Positions 1 to 6,365 of a DNA stretch of 9,543 nucleotides are shown here, in pieces. The DNA is from Planctomycetota bacterium. GTDB lineage: Bacteria > Planctomycetota > Planctomycetia > Planctomycetales > Planctomycetaceae. Location of the stretch: positions 1-9,543 of the forward strand of contig QWOR01000198.1 in assembly GCA_003669575.1 (NCBI GenBank), written 5' to 3'. The notes beneath the pieces were generated by a model. It was not told the origin of the DNA and ran no database searches. It saw only the letters and a list, made by a program, of their open reading frames with translations. The translations under genes were made by a program, and so were the position numbers. Every line of letters begins with the position of its first letter. Position 1 is the first letter of the stretch.

Positions 1-439
1 GACGGAGTTCATCGCCCAGAGGGGCGGGTGTGTCGGTAGCAACCACTTGCAGACAGGATTCGAGGCTGCGACCGGTTTTCGCGGCACGGGCGAGCTCATC
101 GACCATGGGTGGCATCTGGTTCATCATGACGGACTGGCGTCGCGACCGCATGATCACAGCGACGATGATCGGAGCCAGGAAGCCAAAGAATGCTCCAATG
201 GCTGCCGTGATCGGGTTTTCCTGCAGTACGAACGTCAGTCCACCCACAGCGACACCCGAACAGAGACTCAGCGCCAGCACCATGCTCGGCGAGAGCTCGA
301 TCCCGGACTGAATCATCAGCAGGTCGAACCACGAGTTGATGCGATTGCCCAAACCGTCGGAATTGCTCTCGGCGTAGGTCTCCTGCTCACGCAGGATGCC
401 TCCGAATTCAGGTCGAGGAGTGATGACTTCGCTGGACAT
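1..439 (-). CDS. tadB: Tad pilus inner-membrane platform protein TadB (type II secretion F family), N-terminal part, cut by window edge
   Basis: The reading frame is open from the ATG at 439 to the left edge, giving 146 residues of an unfinished protein. The first 50 residues are hydrophilic. Two hydrophobic segments follow at about 52-72 and 78-97. A basic stretch (RSRRQS, 99-104) then leads into the start of a T2SSF-type cytoplasmic domain: MPPMVDELARAAKTGRSLES, the usual 'P..vdelara...G.sl' pattern of TadB. In this family TadB and TadC form the inner-membrane platform on which the CpaF/TadA ATPase drives Flp pilus assembly. The start is supported by GAGG 5 nt upstream. The gene follows cpaF by 98 nt on the same strand, and that gap carries repeats that overlap this start region. 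TadC is the alternative assignment, but the early domain pattern and the position just after the ATPase favour TadB. TadC probably lies further left. Confidence 0.88.
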   Translation of the reverse strand, partial: MSSEVITPRPEFGGILREQETYAESNSDGLGNRINSWFDLLMIQSGIELSPSMVLALSLCSGVAVGGLTFVLQENPITAAIGAFFGFLAPIIVAVIMRSRRQSVMMNQMPPMVDELARAAKTGRSLESCLQVVATDTPAPLGDELR

Positions 440-537
440 GTCTGCCTCGGGTCGGGTCAGTGGGACAGAGGGTCTTGTCTGCCGGTGTCACATGAATGTC
501 GATCAGACAGACGGGAGTGTCTGCCTGACGCGGGAGT
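440..537 (-). promoter_or_regulatory. cpaF-tadB intergenic segment with three GGCAGACA copies and one complementary TGTCTG
   Basis: Read along the mRNA (minus strand), GGCAGACA occurs at 525-518, 483-476 and 446-439. The last copy begins inside the tadB Shine-Dalgarno (GAGG) and ends on the A of the tadB ATG. A single TGTCTG lies at 509-504. It can pair with the first copy as a local 6-bp hairpin with an 8-nt loop, or with either of the other two copies. No T-run follows, so a classic intrinsic terminator is unlikely. A role in tuning tadB translation is an inference from the layout. Confidence 0.35.
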
Positions 538-1854
538 TCAGGAGAAGATCGAAGTGGCTTCGAAGCCCGACTTCAGCTCGCGGGCGGCGAAGAGTTTCGG
601 GTTCACGTCGATTCCTCGAGCGGCGATGCGGCGAACACACTGCGGTTCGTAGCCGGTCGCGTAGAACGAACCGAGCATGCGGCCCGCTCCATCCACACCG
701 GCCATGCGGTAGACGAAGATGTCTTCGATGTCGAACTCACCGTTGGTCACGCCGGTCAGTTCCGAAATGCGGATGACCTTGCGTTCGCCATTCGCCAGAC
801 GGGCGACGTGCAGGAAGATCTGGATCGCCGAGGCGACATACTGACGGGCCACACGGGTCGGCAGTTCGGCTCCCGACAAGGCAATCATCAGTTCCAGACG
901 CTGCAGGGCGTCGCGAGTGTCGTTGGCGTGGACGGTGCTCATCGAGCCGTCGTGGCCAGTGTTCATGGCCTGCAGCATGTCGAGGACTTCACCGCCACGA
1001 GATTCGCCGACAATGATCCGGTCGGGACGCATCCGCAGTGAGTTTCGCAGCAGGTCGCGGGGCGAAACCATCCCCTTGCCTTCCACGTTCGAGACGCGGG
1101 TCTCAAGACCCACGACATCGGCCTGTTGCAGCTGGAGTTCGGCAGTTTCTTCGATCGTGATGACACGTTCGGTCGCGGGGATGAACCGGCTCAGGTTGTT
1201 GAGCATGGTCGTCTTACCGGCGCCGGTACCACCCGACAGCAGGATGTTCATGCGTCCGCGAACACAGTGAATCAGGAACTCGGCCATTTCGGGGGCCAGT
1301 GTTCCCATGCGGACCATGTCCTCGAACTGCAGGATCTTGGTCTTGAAGCGACGAATCGACAGGGTCGGTCCCCGCAGTGCCAGCGGAGGAATGACCGCAT
1401 GCAGACGTGATCCGTCGGGCAGCTTGGCATCGACCATCGGCGAGGTCTCGTCGATGCGACGACCGGCCTGGCCGACGAGCCGCTGAATGAAGTGCAACAG
1501 ATGAGCATCGTCCGCGAACTTCACATCGGTTCGCTCGAGCAGACCATTGCGTTCGACGAAGACGGTATCGTGTCCGTTGACGAGAACATCGCTGATCTCG
1601 GGATCGTCCATCAGCTCCTGGAGTGGTCCGAAGCCGTAGATCTCATCCATCAGCTCCTGCACCATCAGGTCACGATCGCGACCGGTGAGGTTCGCCTCGG
1701 GACGGGCACACAGGTGGGTGGCCAGACCTTTCAGCTGCTTACGAAACTCCTCATCGCCCAGCTCGCCCGACTTCGACATGTCGATCGAGTCGACGATCTG
1801 TCGGTGGAGCTTGGTCTTGAGTTGCTGGAAGGTTCGACGGTTATCGACGCCCAT
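538..1854 (-). CDS. cpaF: CpaF/TadA family Tad pilus assembly ATPase
   Basis: A 438-residue secretion ATPase of the CpaF/TadA branch of the type II/IV secretion superfamily, with a length normal for the family. In order it shows an N-terminal helical region (about 1-80), an N-terminal domain ending near 'LPDGSRLHAVIPP' (145-157), Walker A GGTGAGKTT (208-216), the Asp-box ITIEETAEL (232-240), Walker B-like RIIVGE (279-284) and the His-box STVHAND (306-312). All catalytic motifs look intact. It would hydrolyse ATP at the cytoplasmic face to drive Flp pilus assembly through TadB/TadC. The frame is open up to 1962, but I place the start at the ATG at 1854. That leaves 34 nt after tadG instead of an overlap, the conserved-looking N-terminus (MGVDNRR) begins there, and AGGA lies 9 nt upstream. 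It sits between the tadG-like gene and tadB on the same strand. Confidence 0.95.
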   Translation of the reverse strand: MGVDNRRTFQQLKTKLHRQIVDSIDMSKSGELGDEEFRKQLKGLATHLCARPEANLTGRDRDLMVQELMDEIYGFGPLQELMDDPEISDVLVNGHDTVFVERNGLLERTDVKFADDAHLLHFIQRLVGQAGRRIDETSPMVDAKLPDGSRLHAVIPPLALRGPTLSIRRFKTKILQFEDMVRMGTLAPEMAEFLIHCVRGRMNILLSGGTGAGKTTMLNNLSRFIPATERVITIEETAELQLQQADVVGLETRVSNVEGKGMVSPRDLLRNSLRMRPDRIIVGESRGGEVLDMLQAMNTGHDGSMSTVHANDTRDALQRLELMIALSGAELPTRVARQYVASAIQIFLHVARLANGERKVIRISELTGVTNGEFDIEDIFVYRMAGVDGAGRMLGSFYATGYEPQCVRRIAARGIDVNPKLFAARELKSGFEATSIFS

Positions 1855-1888
1855 GGCAGGTGGTCCTGTCAAACGGTCTTGAATGTTC

Positions 1889-3127
1889 TCAGTGACTGAG
1901 GAACAGTTTGAAGATGTAAGGGTTGGTCTGCTCTGTCCCGTCACCACTGAGCCAGGCGGCATCGTGTGACGAAAGGAGAGCAGTTCGAGTGGCGATCACG
2001 GCGGGTTGCACGGTCATCTTCATCTGGGTCGGTCCCTGCTCCTGAATCGCCAGGATGCGGATCGCCGCCAGATCGACGATGGCTGCGGTGCCGATCACGT
2101 TCGAAGTAGGTTGATGATTGATGTAGAGCCCGCAGATGCGAGCCTGGCCGACCAGTTGCTGGAGTTCGTCCATCACCGGGGTGTTACTCGCGGCATCGAC
2201 ATCCAGAATCTGCGGTCCCTGGTCGGTGCGGAACTCGCCACCGAAAGACTTGAGTTGAGCAACGGTCCAGCCGGTCTTGATCTGCTCAGCCACACGGCGT
2301 TCAGACATGCCGGTCCCGATGTCCATGATGAGCGCATTCACCTTGGACGCCTCTTCGGCATCGGCACTGGTGTAGGTCGTGTGGAGGGTGATCTCGGGAA
2401 TTCCATCGGGCCCGTTGGTCACTTCGCCCGTTTCAGAGTCGTAACCATAGAGGTCGGTCCCCAGTCGCCTGTTGATCATGTTCATCCAGGTGTCCTCGCG
2501 ACGGGGATCCGCATGGGTGTACATGATCGCAATGGGGAGTGCTGGCACCGGTGACTTGTCACCCGGCTGGACTCCAATGATGCGGTTATCGATGCTGGCT
2601 TCGGCGATGGCCTGCACATTGCCGCGAGTGTTGGAAGTCAGTTCCCGAAAGAAGAGTGCCACCGGGTTACCCCGGCTGATCAGTCGAGCCGCCCGCACCA
2701 CGCACGTCGTGGGGCGATCGGTCTCTTCGACGAATTCCGGGTGACCGTTTTCGGAGGACATCTCGATTGTGCCGACCTGAACGTCGCCGTTGTCACCGTC
2801 CTGGAGATTGACCGCCGTACCGACGGAGAAGTTCTTCTGTCCAGTCGCGATGGCTGCCTCGCGGGCGGGTGCCACCAGATCCACTGGCGGCGGCTGGAGG
2901 CGAGCATCGCTGGCCAGCTGTCCGGCTCCGGCCAGGGCGGCGGCTTCCGCGGCGGCCTGCAGTTCGATCTGAGCGGCATCGAGCCAGAGACGATCGAAGA
3001 CGAGAGCCAGACAGGCTCCCACCACCAGCAGAGCCATGGCGACAAACATGACGATGCTGCCACGGCGATGACGCGTGGTGGCAGCGAGTCGGTTTGAACG
3101 CAATGACAACACAGGGTGTCTCTTCAT
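1889..3127 (-). CDS. tadG: TadG-like pilus assembly protein (TadE/G N-terminal segment, large extracytoplasmic domain)
   Basis: A 412-residue protein. After a basic lead (HRRGS, 20-24) comes one hydrophobic segment (about 25-45), then the TadG/TadE hallmark continuation 'LQAAAEAAALAGAGQLA' (56-72). This is the usual 'lQ.aaDAaALAga' pattern of Flp assembly TadG-like proteins. The remaining 340 residues are hydrophilic and should lie outside the cytoplasmic membrane; I recognise no named domain in them and no VWA MIDAS motif. Unlike the TadE encoded nearby, it lacks a Glu at +5 after the candidate prepilin Gly, so processing by the peptidase is doubtful. The ATG at 3127 is chosen because an extension to an upstream TTG (3202) adds only a poor N-terminus. 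No strong Shine-Dalgarno is visible (only TTGAG about 12 nt upstream). It lies 120 nt after cpaB and 34 nt before cpaF in the pilus operon. Confidence 0.85.
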   Translation of the reverse strand: MKRHPVLSLRSNRLAATTRHRRGSIVMFVAMALLVVGACLALVFDRLWLDAAQIELQAAAEAAALAGAGQLASDARLQPPPVDLVAPAREAAIATGQKNFSVGTAVNLQDGDNGDVQVGTIEMSSENGHPEFVEETDRPTTCVVRAARLISRGNPVALFFRELTSNTRGNVQAIAEASIDNRIIGVQPGDKSPVPALPIAIMYTHADPRREDTWMNMINRRLGTDLYGYDSETGEVTNGPDGIPEITLHTTYTSADAEEASKVNALIMDIGTGMSERRVAEQIKTGWTVAQLKSFGGEFRTDQGPQILDVDAASNTPVMDELQQLVGQARICGLYINHQPTSNVIGTAAIVDLAAIRILAIQEQGPTQMKMTVQPAVIATRTALLSSHDAAWLSGDGTEQTNPYIFKLFLSH

Positions 3128-3202
3128 CACGAGGGGCTCAATTTCAGAACCGGAACCATTCCGATTCGCACAGGGCACCGTCCATGAGCGTCGAAAGACC
3201 AA

Positions 3203-3224
3203 CCGCCGATCTGGAGTTCGGCGG
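3203..3224 (-). repeat. 7-bp perfect inverted repeat between cpaB and tadG
   Basis: CCGCCGA (3203-3209) and TCGGCGG (3218-3224) form a perfect 7-bp GC-rich stem with an 8-nt loop. It lies in the 120-nt gap between the cpaB stop and the tadG start. On the transcribed strand it is followed by TTGGTCTTTC, a mixed pyrimidine stretch and not a clean U-run. It could be a leaky attenuator or an mRNA stabiliser that lowers tadG-cpaF-tadB output relative to the upstream genes. A full terminator seems unlikely inside an operon. Confidence 0.45.
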
Positions 3225-3247
3225 GGCCTGTTCGTTGCGTATCACAA

Positions 3248-3568
3248 CTAGGGATTGCCTTCGGGAGCTCCGCCAGCCGCACCATTTCCAACGGCGCCTC
3301 CGGCTGCTCCGGCGTCGGATCCACCTCCGCCACCAGCTGCTCCGACACCGCCGAAGCCTGCGGTCGAATCACCGACAGCACCTTGCGGTACGGAGTAGAG
3401 TCCGTTGCCGTATCCATTGCCGTAGCCGCCATTGCCTCCTCCATAACCACCGCCGTAGCCGTAGTCATCGCGGCGGCGATCCATGGGAGGTGGTGGCGGA
3501 TCGTTGTTGCCGTTGTATCCACCGTAGTAGTCGTTCCCGTAGCCGTATCCGTTGGCATAAGCGGGACG
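3248..3568 (-). repeat. Low-complexity tail-coding segment of cpaB (Gly/Tyr/Asn then Gly/Ala codons)
   Basis: This in-frame segment encodes residues about 290-395 of CpaB. It is built of short imperfect repeats of Gly-Tyr-Gly and Gly-Asn-Gly codons (about 3403-3560, with a Pro5 run interrupting near 3490), followed by Gly/Ala-rich codons to the stop. On the plus strand it reads as recurring 'ccgtagcc' and 'ccattgcc' words. Such DNA is prone to slippage and length variation between strains. The reading frame stays open throughout, so it is real coding sequence and not debris. Confidence 0.7.
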
Positions 3569-4435
3569 GTTGTAATCGAATCGCTCAATCGCATAACGAT
3601 CGCTGCGCAGACCATCCTTGAAGGTCTGCAGACGGCGGCTGGCTCCGGAGAAGAGCTCGGTCACCGTGGGACGAATCTCTTCGCTCTTCTTCGGCTCGAG
3701 CGGCTTCAGACCCAGGATCTCGTCGAGATAGGCCCGGTCCTGCTCACGCAGAGCGAACTGGTTCTCGGCCTTGCCATCGGGTGTGTAGACCAGGGTCATC
3801 TGACCCTTCTTGCTGGCGAGCAGCAGAATGTTGGCGTGATCGGGAGTCATTTCGAGAGTCACGGTATTCTGACCACGGGCGACAGCGGGTTCATTCGATC
3901 CGCTGACGCTGCGATTCAGGGCAATCACGCGGACTCCCTTGAACAGAGTCATGATCATGCCACCGTTGCGAGCGGCATCCCGCTGCCACGCCGGTACGAA
4001 GTGGATGTCGACGTAGTTCCCGGGCTTCACGAGGCCATCGACAGCTGCGGTGCCATCGGCCAGCGAGATGGTGACCGCTCTCATACCTGGGCTGATATCA
4101 AGTGGAGGACCATCGTTGGGAGCGTACAGGTCGAGGGTGCTGATCGCCTGAGCGGCTTTGATCTTCGTCTTGACGACTCGATCCAGCAGGACGCGATCGC
4201 TCTTGACGATATCGCGGGTCAGTTTCGACTGCAGCAGCTTGCCGATCGCCAGGTGCTGCTTGGTGATCAGCGTTCCAGGCTCCAGGTCAGCGATGGCCAT
4301 CGGCACATCGATCAGCTGATCCACGGGCGGTGCCTCATCGCGAGCCAGCAACTTCTTGCCGACGTAGACGACCACGAGGCCACCGATAATCAGCAGCATC
4401 AGCAGCGTAAGAGTGGCGGGTGACATACGTTTCAC
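3248..4435 (-). CDS. cpaB: CpaB/RcpC family Flp pilus assembly protein with Gly/Tyr/Asn-rich C-terminal tail
   Basis: A 395-residue protein. It has an N-terminal membrane anchor (about 8-25, LTLLMLLIIGGLVVVYVG), a SAF-like domain (about 43-104, with 'ADLEPGTLITKQHL') and the RcpC/CpaB domain (about 118-224, with 'RAVTISLADG' and 'LVKPGNYVDI'). These are diagnostic for the periplasmic CpaB/RcpC family, which works with the outer-membrane secretin in Tad pilus assembly. After about residue 290 the protein becomes a roughly 105-residue low-complexity tail: Gly/Tyr/Asn repeats, a PPPPP run, then Gly/Ala. The family normally ends near residues 260-300. I choose the GTG at 4435 (MKRMSPATL) because GGAG lies 8 nt upstream. 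The alternatives are ATG 4426, with GGAG too far away, and ATG 4513, which would overlap the tadE stop as ATGA and add 26 residues before the anchor. Confidence 0.9.
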   Translation of the reverse strand: MKRMSPATLTLLMLLIIGGLVVVYVGKKLLARDEAPPVDQLIDVPMAIADLEPGTLITKQHLAIGKLLQSKLTRDIVKSDRVLLDRVVKTKIKAAQAISTLDLYAPNDGPPLDISPGMRAVTISLADGTAAVDGLVKPGNYVDIHFVPAWQRDAARNGGMIMTLFKGVRVIALNRSVSGSNEPAVARGQNTVTLEMTPDHANILLLASKKGQMTLVYTPDGKAENQFALREQDRAYLDEILGLKPLEPKKSEEIRPTVTELFSGASRRLQTFKDGLRSDRYAIERFDYNRPAYANGYGYGNDYYGGYNGNNDPPPPPMDRRRDDYGYGGGYGGGNGGYGNGYGNGLYSVPQGAVGDSTAGFGGVGAAGGGGGSDAGAAGGAVGNGAAGGAPEGNP

Positions 4436-4509
4436 TTCAAGGTCTCCAGAGGTTCCAGACGTGCGTGTTTGGAGGTTGTATTTGGTGACGGTCCATCGTC
4501 TGACGGGGA

Positions 4510-4923
4510 TCATTCCTTCGCCATGTGTGTTTCACAGATCAGCTCTCGGCCCTTGAGGCTATAGCCAATCAACCAGAGCAAATCGGGAGCTGCCGCAGCC
4601 ATCGGGACCACCACGGCCACGCTGACATCATCACCTGTCTTATCCCCCAGGCTCGTGATCACCCGGGCTCGGGGAGCGAGACGACCACCGAGCGAGGAAC
4701 GCACCTGCTGTTCGACCGACTCTTCAGTGGCTCCGTAGAGTCGGGCCGCCCGGGCACCAGCTCGGCTGGCCTCCACGACATCGCCGCGGGCAAAAAAGAG
4801 CAGGGAGAACTCGAGCAGACCGAACAACAACACCGTCATGATCGGGAGCGTGAGCAACAGCTCGGCACTCAGGATCCCGCGGTGGCGTCGACGATTCAGA
4901 GGAGTACTGGATGTGCGTAACAT
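4510..4923 (-). CDS. tadE: TadE family minor pseudopilin of the Tad pilus
   Basis: A 137-residue protein that starts with a basic leader (MLRTSSTPLNRRRHRG, 1-16) ending in Gly16. ILSAE follows, which places Glu21 at +5 of the mature form, and then a hydrophobic helix (about 22-44). Gly at -1 and Glu at +5 is the class IV prepilin rule. The helix continues into 'RGDVVEASRAGARAARL' (46-62), the TadE-type continuation. It is therefore probably cleaved by the peptidase encoded just upstream and works as a minor pilus component. The start ATG (4923-4921) overlaps the peptidase stop as TGATG, a strong sign of translational coupling. The stop at 4510 lies just before cpaB. The frame stays open further upstream through the peptidase gene by chance, and I reject that extension. 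Confidence 0.9.
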   Translation of the reverse strand: MLRTSSTPLNRRRHRGILSAELLLTLPIMTVLLFGLLEFSLLFFARGDVVEASRAGARAARLYGATEESVEQQVRSSLGGRLAPRARVITSLGDKTGDDVSVAVVVPMAAAAPDLLWLIGYSLKGRELICETHMAKE

Positions 4924-5525
4924 CACGCCGCCTCCACTGACTGGGTTTGGACGGGGGCGGTCTGTGTCGGAACAGCCTGATCCAGCGTCGGCAACTTCCA
5001 GGCCATCACCAGCCAGGTCGCGACGCACACCGGAATGGCATAGGCCATGATGCGGCGACGCTTCTTGTCTTCCGCAGATTCGGGTTGAGCCTTGCCTTCG
5101 GCGGTTTTGCCTCTGGCGAGGTATTCGGTCTTCATGCCGCGAACGCCCTTCGAGAAGACGCTCCAGACGATGATCAGGGTCGTACCGGCGATCACCGCAG
5201 CTGTGCTGGCCATCAGAACGTATAGCGTCAGCCGGTAGCCGAGCCACACACTCAGAGCGCCCATCAGCTTGACATCCCCGCCGCCTCCCCCGCCGACAAT
5301 CCAGAGGACGAACAGCACGCCAAATCCGACCAGAAATCCCATCGCGGCATTTCCGATCCCGGGCCAGCCGTGGAAGATGCCTTGATAGATCCAGCCCGCC
5401 GCAAACACGGGCAGAGTCAGATTGTTGGGGATCCGGTGCTGGCGATAGTCCCAGATCGCGGCGACCGCTGTGAACAGGGCCACAACGACAACGAGGATCC
5501 AGGAAGCGAGGCTCAACTGAGGCAT
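4923..5525 (-). CDS. tadV: Prepilin peptidase (A24 family, TadV/CpaA type)
   Basis: A 200-residue polytopic membrane protein. It carries both catalytic aspartates of A24 aspartic prepilin peptidases: Asp26 in 'WDYRQHRIPN' and Asp84 in the GGGGGGDVKLMGA motif. Hydrophobic segments are seen at about 6-24, 39-47, 60-77, 88-114 and 155-171. A basic loop (about 120-154) precedes the last one, and a Gln/Thr/Val-rich tail of about 25 residues ends the protein. It lacks the N-terminal methylase domain of PilD, as expected for the short TadV/CpaA class, and should cleave Flp prepilin and TadE leaders. The start at ATG 5525 is supported by an upstream GGGAAGAG purine run about 7 nt away. An upstream TTG (5567) is less likely. 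It is the first gene of the minus-strand pilus operon. Confidence 0.92.
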   Translation of the reverse strand: MPQLSLASWILVVVVALFTAVAAIWDYRQHRIPNNLTLPVFAAGWIYQGIFHGWPGIGNAAMGFLVGFGVLFVLWIVGGGGGGDVKLMGALSVWLGYRLTLYVLMASTAAVIAGTTLIIVWSVFSKGVRGMKTEYLARGKTAEGKAQPESAEDKKRRRIMAYAIPVCVATWLVMAWKLPTLDQAVPTQTAPVQTQSVEAA

Positions 5526-6019
5526 CGAAGTACTCTTCCCTCTGAGGGAATAGAGACAATGGTTCAAGTCTATGCTGCAAACCTAACACACGTTGACGAA
5601 AGAGACGGTGCATGTTGCCAAATCGTTACATGATTCCCCGTCCGCAATGTTCACCATGACGATTACGCCAGTCGATGCGCGCTGTTTTCCTTGATCAACA
5701 ACGCCCAGCCCCCACAAGAATTGGACCGCATGTTGTGAATAATCGATACAACCGGTTCACCTGAACTTGAGGATCGAGTCTGCTCATGGACTCGGCGTCA
5801 TAAGTGATCCAATCGGGCCAATCGTGAGAGGGAGCCTAAGTCGAGACTCAATTGCCGTTCTTGAGGACTCGCGGCGAAACACCCTGCCCGACTGAAGCTG
5901 ATTCACGCTGTCCGACGACATAACAGTCAGTCTTGACCGGAAATGGAGGGGCGCAGGCAGCCACTCTCCGGCGAAACGGTTTCACGTCATGCCCTTACGT
6001 CAAGCGGAGCCGAAAATCC
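5526..6019. promoter_or_regulatory. Divergent intergenic region, probable control region of the pilus operon and the plus-strand genes
   Basis: These 494 bases hold no credible gene on either strand. The only short frames have no family resemblance and no good start, and I looked for and did not find a Flp pilin signature. Visible structure includes the direct repeat CTTGAGGA at 5766-5773 and 5860-5867, with TCG soon after each. GACTC words occur at 5789-5793, 5845-5849 and 5866-5870, with the reverse form at 5776-5780. There is a 6-bp inverted repeat, CGAGTC/GACTCG, at 5775-5780/5789-5794, and half-sites GTTGT/ACAAC at 5732-5736 and 5748-5752 around an AT-rich centre. I cannot place -35/-10 or sigma-54 boxes with confidence. 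A role as a two-way promoter is inferred from the divergent gene layout. Confidence 0.5.
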
Positions 6020-6220
6020 ATGTTCCTCGCTGCACAATTCACCGACGATCAAGTCGCAGTTATCGGGTGTGCCATCGTGTTTGCTGGCTGTCTGATCATG
6101 ATGCTGGTGAGCCAGAAGATCGGTGATAGCGTCCGTGGCCGGGGTCGTCACACGAATCGTGCGTCTGTGGCTTTCCCATCCCCACGCCAGAACACCACCG
6201 AACAGCGCAAGGCTGCTTGA
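6020..6220 (+). CDS. Small single-pass membrane protein of unknown function
   Basis: A 66-residue frame whose start (ATG 6020) has GGAG 10 nt upstream. It reads as a short polar N-terminus (FTDDQ, 7-11), one hydrophobic segment (about 12-31, 'VAVIGCAIVFAGCLIMMLVS') and a basic, Ser/Asn/Gln-rich tail (about 40-66) with many Arg. The charge distribution suggests N-out/C-in insertion in the cytoplasmic membrane. I do not recognise a family. It is the first plus-strand gene opposite the pilus operon, and the next gene begins 145 nt later. The frame is also open upstream to a TTG at 5933, but the sequence there is not protein-like. It could be a chance frame, but the clean transmembrane helix plus ribosome site make a real gene somewhat more likely than not. 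Confidence 0.5.
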   Translation: MFLAAQFTDDQVAVIGCAIVFAGCLIMMLVSQKIGDSVRGRGRHTNRASVAFPSPRQNTTEQRKAA

Positions 6221-6365
6221 GTTCCCGGGCAATGGATGCTTGCCTGAAATTTCGCAGACGGCGATCACTGAATCCAAAAAGGATCTGGCGTACGCCGTTT
6301 GCTCAGTGTTACCATCAGGCCACGGAATCAACCGGTTCTCAATACTTCGGTCAGAGGTTGTGCTC

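Noticed and set aside
504..523. Hairpin after cpaF considered as an intrinsic terminator
   Set aside because: The stem is only 6 bp and no U-run follows on the transcribed strand. tadB follows on the same strand and must be transcribed.
47..652. A 201-codon plus-strand frame over the tadB/cpaF ends
   Set aside because: It is antisense to tadB and the end of cpaF, both of which show clear family motifs.
3383..4423. A 346-codon plus-strand frame opposite cpaB
   Set aside because: It is an antisense shadow. The minus strand carries the SAF and RcpC patterns, and the Val/Ala/Ile repeats here are the reverse of the Gly/Tyr tail codons.
4510..5613. A single long minus-strand frame covering tadE and the peptidase region
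   Set aside because: Only the last 137 codons are protein-like (TadE). The upstream part is the out-of-frame reading of the peptidase gene, which has both catalytic Asp motifs in another frame.
5653..5670. Resemblance to the lacZ-alpha start region of cloning vectors (ACCATGA...GATTACGCCA)
   Set aside because: It contains an inserted CG relative to the vector sequence, and the flanks do not continue the match. A coincidence is more likely than vector contamination.
6228..6244. GGCAA/TTGCC inverted repeat just after the small membrane-protein gene, considered as a terminator
   Set aside because: The stem is only 5 bp and is followed by TGAAATTT with no clear T-run, which is too weak to call.
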